From Rhizobiaceae bacterium (lineage in GTDB: Bacteria; Pseudomonadota; Alphaproteobacteria; Rhizobiales; Rhizobiaceae), in assembly GCA_023953775.1 (NCBI GenBank), contig JAMLJD010000023.1, forward strand, positions 1 to 56,361: 56,361 bases of DNA, in the 5' to 3' direction. The notes below the pieces were generated by a model. The model was not told where the DNA came from and did not search any database. It worked only from the letters and a program-made list of their open reading frames with translations. The stretch's first letter is position 1. The number at the start of each line of letters is the position of its first letter. The translations under genes and the position numbers were made by a program. Positions 51,971 through 56,361 of the stretch are shown piece by piece.

Positions 51971-52976
51971 AGCGGATCCTCGGATCGAGAATGCCGTAGA
52001 GCAGGTCGGCGATCAGGTTGAACAGTACGATCAGCACCGCGAAGATGAAGGTCAGCGTCTGCACGAGCGGGATGTCGGCGCCCTGGATGGCGATGATGAG
52101 GAGCTGGCCGAGACCGTTCACGCGGAAGATCTGCTCGGTGATGATCGCGCCGGAAAAGATCGTCGGGATGCCCAGCGCGATCACCGTCACGACCGGGATC
52201 AGCGAGTTGCGCAGGACGTGCACGAGAAGCACGACGCGCTCCTTCATGCCCTTGGCGCGCGCGGTGCGGACGTAGTCCTGGTTCAGATTGTCGAGCATCG
52301 AGGCGCGCACGAAGCGGCTGAGCTGCGCGGCGTTGTAGAGCGCGAGCACGCTGACCGGCATCACCATCTGCCGCACCTGCTGCCAGAAGCTCGACCAGTC
52401 GGTCACCTCGAGCTGGGTGTCGTAGATCGACGGAAACCATTGCAGGTTGACCGAGAAGATGACGATGAACACCACGCCGGTGAAGAAGGTCGGGACCGAA
52501 AAGCCGACCATGGAGACGAATGTGCCGACCTGGTCGAAGATCGAATACTGCTTGTAGGCCGAGATGACGCCGATCGGGATGGCGATCAGTACGCCGAAGA
52601 AATAGGCGAAACCGACCACCATCAGCGTCTGGGGCATGCGCTCGATGATCAGGTCGACCACCGGGCTGCGCGTCGCCCAGGAGCGGATACGCAGCCGCTC
52701 AGCGCTGTCGCCGATCGGGAAACCGAGAATCTTTTCAAGCAGGTTCAGCGGTTCGTTGATGAAGAACTGCTGCAGCCAGTAGAGATAGCGGATCGGGAAA
52801 GGTTCGCCCAGGCCAAGCGATTGCCGAATCTGTTCGCGCACTTCCGGCGGGATCGTCAGCGGCAGGTTGCCGGTCGGATCGTTCGGCGCGAGATCAAGCA
52901 GCGCGAAGATGATGAAGCTGATGACCAGCAATGTGGGCACCGCGAACATCAGACGCCTGAGCGTGTAGTTCAGCAT
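51963..52976 (-). CDS. Dpp/Opp-type ABC transporter permease (DppB-like)
   Basis: A 337-residue inner-membrane permease of the peptide/nickel family. It has one N-terminal hydrophobic segment (about 10-30), a large periplasmic loop (30-110) and five further segments. The EAA loop contains YVRTARAKGMKERVVLLVHV and the end is typical (LLYGILDPRIRYD). Intact and of normal length. It would form a heterodimer with the next permease, which is broken. The substrate is unknown. Confidence 0.91.
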   Translation of the reverse strand: MLNYTLRRLMFAVPTLLVISFIIFALLDLAPNDPTGNLPLTIPPEVREQIRQSLGLGEPFPIRYLYWLQQFFINEPLNLLEKILGFPIGDSAERLRIRSWATRSPVVDLIIERMPQTLMVVGFAYFFGVLIAIPIGVISAYKQYSIFDQVGTFVSMVGFSVPTFFTGVVFIVIFSVNLQWFPSIYDTQLEVTDWSSFWQQVRQMVMPVSVLALYNAAQLSRFVRASMLDNLNQDYVRTARAKGMKERVVLLVHVLRNSLIPVVTVIALGIPTIFSGAIITEQIFRVNGLGQLLIIAIQGADIPLVQTLTFIFAVLIVLFNLIADLLYGILDPRIRYD

Positions 52977-53038
52977 GAAGCGGGCTCCGGGCGCGCCGTC
53001 CTGTCCGCGGCCTCGCGGGCAGGGGGCCTGGGATGGCC

Positions 53039-53071
53039 GTCGCCCCGCGACCGGTGCGGCCGCGGGACGAC
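53039..53071 (-). terminator. Imperfect stem-loop after peptide-binding-protein gene
   Basis: GTCGCCCCGCG (53039-53049) and CGCGGGACGAC (53061-53071) pair with a single internal mismatch around an 11-nt loop, 15 bp beyond the binding-protein stop on the minus strand. There is no U-run. Its placement parallels the other binding-protein genes in the window. Confidence 0.45.
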
Positions 53072-53086
53072 AGATTCGCTAGGCGG

Positions 53087-54793
53087 CTACTTGGCGCGCG
53101 ACCAGTCGGACGCGTTCCAGAGCTGCGAATCCCAGGAGTTCATGCGCACGCCGGCCAGCGTGTTGGAGTGCGCGGAGACCTCGCCACGATGGATGAGCGG
53201 CACGAGCGCGCCGTCATTGACGAGCATGTCGTTCATCTTGATGGCGATCTCGCCGCGCTTCTCAATGTCGGCCGTGGTCGCCATCTCGGCAACGAGCGCG
53301 TCGTATGCGTCGTTGCAATAACGCGGAATGTTGTTGCCCAGCCAGCCGTTCTTGGGGCTCGGAATGTCCTTGCACAGCCAGCTCGACATGTAACGCTCGG
53401 GATCGGTTCCGTCGAAGTTGTTGGTGTACATCTCGACGTCGGCATAGAACTTCTGGAACGTGTCCGGGCTCGCCGGGTCGCCGCCGAAGAACACCGAGGC
53501 GTCGATGTTGCGCAGTTCGGTCTCGACGCCGATCTCCTGCCACCAGTCCTTCACCAGCGCCTGCGTGGCCTGGCGGACCGAGTTGGTCGAGGTCTGGTAG
53601 AGAACCGACAGCCGCACGCCGTCCTTTTCGCGGATGCCGTCGCCGCCGGGCACCCAGCCGGCGTCGTCGAGCAGCTTCTTGGCGCCCTCGATGTCCTGCG
53701 TCAGGCACCAGTCGACATTGGTCGAGGCATAGTTCTTAGGCGCCGGAAGGATGTTGCAGGTCGCCTGCCCGGCCGCGCCGTAGCCCACTTCGACGAGGAT
53801 TTCGCGGTCGATGGCGATCGACAGGGCCTTGCGCACCGCGGGGTCGCTCAGGAAGGGATGTGCCCCGCCGTCGCGCGTCGAGCGCATGTCGCCGACGTCC
53901 GGCGAAGGGTTGGTCTGGTTGATCTCGATGCGCTCCACCGAGGTGCCGAAGGACGACACCACGGTGCCCTTACCGGCCTGCGCCATCTGGGTGAGGATCT
54001 CGGGCTCGATCTGCAGGTTCCAGGCGTAGTCGAACTCGCCGGTTTCCAGAACCGAGCGCGCCGCCGAGGCAGCGTCGCCGCCGCCCTTGATCACCGCCGA
54101 CGCGAAGGCCGGCTTGGACGGATCGCGGTAGTTGGGATTGGCTTCGAACGTCACGACGTCGTTGGCCTTGAAGTCGACGACGCGGAAGGGGCCGGTGCCG
54201 ATCGGGTGGAAGTTCTGCTCGGTGCATTCAGGCGCCTTCGGGCCGAGGCAGTCCTTGAACTGCGCTTCCTGGATGACCGGCGATTCCGCGCCGACGAACG
54301 GTCCGTACGGGAAGGGCTTCGGAACGGTGTAGGTGATCTTGACCGACCGGTCGTCGACCGCTTCGACCGAAGCGATGTCGGTGAACTTCTCCGCTTGCTG
54401 GCAGCCGCCGTCTGGTGCCGTGCAGTACTTCCAGGTGAACACAACGTCATTGGCGGTGAACGGCGTGCCGTCGGACCATTTGAGGCCTTCCGAGATCGTC
54501 CAGGTGATCGACTTCAGGTCCTCCGCGACACCGCCATTGTCGACCGTGGGTATTTCGTCGACCAGTGCCGGCACCATGGTTCCGGTTTCGTCGTACTTCG
54601 CCAGCGGCTCCAGGACCAGTGAGGAGCCGTGAACATCCTTGGTTCCGCCGGACAGGTAAGGATTGAGAATGGAAACGGCCTGCCAGTAGATGATCTTGAG
54701 TTCGCCGTCGGTGCCTCTTTCGGCCCGCGCGGCGGCGGCCGACATCGTCAGCGCGACCGCGGTACCGGTCAGTATTGTCGTCAGCTTCTTCAT
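53087..54793 (-). CDS. Peptide-type ABC transporter substrate-binding protein (SBP family 5)
   Basis: A 568-residue periplasmic binding protein of the DppA/OppA family. The signal peptide (MKKLTTILTGTAVALTMSA) is cleaved near ARAE (about residue 25). The family core includes WTISEGLKWSDGTPFTANDVVFTWKY (about 95-120), GTGPFRVVDF and a long C-terminal lobe. The ATG at 54793 has AGGGGA upstream. It lies between the ATPase genes and dppB in an all-minus operon. Ligands of this family include peptides, sugars and opines; none can be assigned here. Confidence 0.89.
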   Translation of the reverse strand: MKKLTTILTGTAVALTMSAAAARAERGTDGELKIIYWQAVSILNPYLSGGTKDVHGSSLVLEPLAKYDETGTMVPALVDEIPTVDNGGVAEDLKSITWTISEGLKWSDGTPFTANDVVFTWKYCTAPDGGCQQAEKFTDIASVEAVDDRSVKITYTVPKPFPYGPFVGAESPVIQEAQFKDCLGPKAPECTEQNFHPIGTGPFRVVDFKANDVVTFEANPNYRDPSKPAFASAVIKGGGDAASAARSVLETGEFDYAWNLQIEPEILTQMAQAGKGTVVSSFGTSVERIEINQTNPSPDVGDMRSTRDGGAHPFLSDPAVRKALSIAIDREILVEVGYGAAGQATCNILPAPKNYASTNVDWCLTQDIEGAKKLLDDAGWVPGGDGIREKDGVRLSVLYQTSTNSVRQATQALVKDWWQEIGVETELRNIDASVFFGGDPASPDTFQKFYADVEMYTNNFDGTDPERYMSSWLCKDIPSPKNGWLGNNIPRYCNDAYDALVAEMATTADIEKRGEIAIKMNDMLVNDGALVPLIHRGEVSAHSNTLAGVRMNSWDSQLWNASDWSRAK

Positions 54794-54886
54794 CCGAGTT
54801 TCCCCTGTGAATATGTTGATCTTCTTGTTTTCCCGTCGTACCGGCGGCCTTTTCTCAGCTGCCGGATGGTCAGGCGTGTATTTCCG

Positions 54887-54901
54887 CACAAGATCCTTGT
54901 G
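54887..54901. promoter_or_regulatory. Small dyad in the leader between ATPase and binding-protein genes
   Basis: CACAAG (54887-54892) and CTTGTG (54896-54901) form a perfect 6-bp dyad with a 3-bp centre in the 138-bp gap. It could be an operator or a short hairpin. No clear promoter is seen in the gap. Confidence 0.3.
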
Positions 54902-54931
54902 TTGGCAAATCGTTTCGGCGTCCTCCTTTGT

Positions 54932-55903
54932 TCATGCGAGATGGCATGCCACGTGGCGGCCCGGCTCGACTTCACGCCATGCCGGCTCGTCGACGAAGCA
55001 TCGCTCGATGGCTTCCGGGCACCGCGTGCAGAAGCGGCAGCCCAATGGCGGGTTGGCCGGGTCCGGTATGTCTCCCTTGAGGAGAATGCGCTTTCGGGTC
55101 GCCTCGACCTTGGGATCGGGCACCGGGACGGCGGACAGCAGCGCCTTCGTGTAGGGATGTTTGGGGGTGGCGAACAGCGCGTCGACCTCCGCCAGCTCCA
55201 CCATCTTTCCCAGATACATGACCGCCACGCGCGTCGCGATGTGCTTCACCATCGACAGGTCGTGGCTGATGAAGAGATAGGTGAGACCAAGTCTGTCCTG
55301 CAAGTCGCGCATCAGATTGAGAATCTGGCTCTGCATCGATACGTCGAGCGCGCTGACCGGCTCATCCGCCACGACGAAGATCGGATCGACGGCCAACGCC
55401 CGCGCGATGCTGAGCCGCTGTCGTTGACCGCCTGAGAACTCGTGCGGAAATCGCCGGGCTGCATCGGCGGGGAGCTGGACGAGATCGAGCAGCTCCGCGA
55501 CCCGTGCCTTTCGCTCTGACTTCGATCGTCCGGAGTCGGGCATGCCCTCGGCGACGATGACTTCGCCTTTCATGCGTGGGTCGAGCGATTCGAAGGGATC
55601 CTGAAAGATGATTTGCGCCTTGCGGCGGAACTCCTGCATCTGACCCTTGTTTGAGCCCAGCACGTCCTGTCCGTCAAAACGCACGGAGCCGGATGTTGGC
55701 TCGATGAGCCGCAGAACCAGCCGGGCGAGGGTCGATTTGCCCGAGCCTGACTCCCCCACCAATGCCAGGGTTTCCCCTCGCTGCACCTGCAAGCTCACAT
55801 CGTCAACGGCAGAGACGAAGGCGGTGGATCTCCCGAAAAAATCGGTGGCCACCGGGAATCGCTTCACGAGATTGTTGACGGTCAGCAGCGGCTCAGTCGA
55901 CAT
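54932..55903 (-). CDS. Dpp/Opp-type ABC transporter ATP-binding protein (DppF-like)
   Basis: A 323-residue ATPase. Walker [10 protein letters not shown] is near residue 50, the Q-loop in [13 protein letters not shown], signature [15 protein letters not shown], Walker [13 protein letters not shown] and H-loop FISHDLSMV. It ends in the oligopeptide-type C-terminal domain with a cysteine cluster [14 protein letters not shown]. The ATG overlaps the upstream ATPase gene by 11 bp. Normal length and intact. Confidence 0.92.
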   Translation of the reverse strand: MSTEPLLTVNNLVKRFPVATDFFGRSTAFVSAVDDVSLQVQRGETLALVGESGSGKSTLARLVLRLIEPTSGSVRFDGQDVLGSNKGQMQEFRRKAQIIFQDPFESLDPRMKGEVIVAEGMPDSGRSKSERKARVAELLDLVQLPADAARRFPHEFSGGQRQRLSIARALAVDPIFVVADEPVSALDVSMQSQILNLMRDLQDRLGLTYLFISHDLSMVKHIATRVAVMYLGKMVELAEVDALFATPKHPYTKALLSAVPVPDPKVEATRKRILLKGDIPDPANPPLGCRFCTRCPEAIERCFVDEPAWREVEPGRHVACHLA

Positions 55904-56361
55904 AGGGCGTTGGGTTGAAGCAGCGCAACGCGTGCCGAGGCTCATTCTCGACGAGCTGTGGATGGCGTTGCGTGCAAATCGGAATCCGGTTTCGACATCT
56001 GGCAGCAAAGCGGCATCCGCTGGGCATCGCGCGAAGCTCGGGCACACGCCCCGGAATGACATAGAGACGATCCTGCCGGTCTGTCAGGTAGGGCATGCTG
56101 CGAAGCAATCCCTGGGTGTAGGGGTGTTGTGGATTGGCAAAAATCTGCTGCACCGGGCCAATCTCGACCACCTCGCCCGCGTACATCACCGCAACTCGGT
56201 CGGCAATCTCGTGAACCACGCCCAGGTTGTGGGTGATCAGCAACACGCTCAACCCCATATCGCGGCGAAGCTCAGCAATGAGATCGAGAATTTGCGCCTG
56301 AATGGTGACATCGAGTGCGGTCGTCGGCTCGTCGGCAATCAGGAGCTGGGGATTCATCACC
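55893..56361 (-). CDS. Dpp/Opp-type ABC transporter ATP-binding protein (DppD-like), N-terminal part outside window
   Basis: The C-terminal roughly 155 residues of the partner ATPase: Walker B/D-loop [20 protein letters not shown]-loop [10 protein letters not shown] and the oligopeptide C-terminal domain with cysteines in [14 protein letters not shown] and LRC. The Walker A and signature regions lie beyond the window's right edge. The frame is open to the last base, so the apparent internal start is not the real one. It is the first visible gene of the minus-strand operon. Confidence 0.9.
   Translation of the reverse strand, partial: VMNPQLLIADEPTTALDVTIQAQILDLIAELRRDMGLSVLLITHNLGVVHEIADRVAVMYAGEVVEIGPVQQIFANPQHPYTQGLLRSMPYLTDRQDRLYVIPGRVPELRAMPSGCRFAARCRNRIPICTQRHPQLVENEPRHALRCFNPTPYVD

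Overview
The window looks like chromosomal DNA of a GC-rich alphaproteobacterium, probably a member of the Hyphomicrobiales (rhizobia-like). The evidence is an HWE-family histidine kinase, a smo/mtl polyol operon of the rhizobial/Rhodobacter type, a TRAP transporter, several catabolic ABC transporters, densely packed 4-nt gene overlaps and frequent GTG starts. I see no rRNA or tRNA gene, insertion sequence, phage gene or CRISPR array. Both ends cut genes: a ubiD-type gene at the left and a dppD-type ATPase gene at the right.

Bases 1-14900 hold catabolic and transport genes. A ubiD/ubiX pair (prenylated-FMN decarboxylase and the enzyme making its cofactor) converges on a tight minus-strand operon for a three-subunit molybdenum hydroxylase plus a His-rich G3E GTPase. 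A GntR/FCD regulator lies upstream of that operon. Across an AT-rich control region lies a plus-strand operon with a cytosine-deaminase-like amidohydrolase, a BMP-type ABC transporter (binding protein, two permeases, double ATPase) and a LysR regulator. Together these suggest uptake, deamination and hydroxylation of an N-heterocycle-like compound; the substrate is unknown.

Bases 14900-28650 concern aromatic or organic acids. A TRAP transporter with a metallo-beta-lactamase-fold enzyme is divergent from a TetR regulator, an FAH-family hydrolase and a cupin. The aerobic benzoyl-CoA (box) pathway follows: boxR (HTH plus shikimate-kinase-like regulator), a divergent alpha/beta hydrolase, boxC, boxB, boxA and a fumarylpyruvate-hydrolase-like gene. 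The boxR-boxC region carries mirrored operator/promoter-like motifs. The CoA ligase and boxD are not in the window.

Bases 28650-39300 look like housekeeping and signalling genes: a secreted SH3-like protein, an orphan HWE kinase, a large MscS-family channel, a periplasmic M16 peptidase, a SnoaL/DUF4440-like protein, and a LuxR regulator fused to an alpha/beta-hydrolase domain that has lost its catalytic Ser and His.

Bases 39300-51120 form a polyol utilisation operon: SorC-type regulator, smoEFGK-like ABC transporter, sorbitol dehydrogenase, mannitol 2-dehydrogenase, HAD phosphatase, FGGY kinase, then an MBL-fold enzyme and another FAH-family protein. Bases 51130-56361 (minus strand) hold a Dpp/Opp-type peptide ABC operon whose last permease gene is broken by an apparent internal deletion. 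A recurring design feature is a GC-rich stem-loop directly after the substrate-binding-protein gene in all four transport operons.
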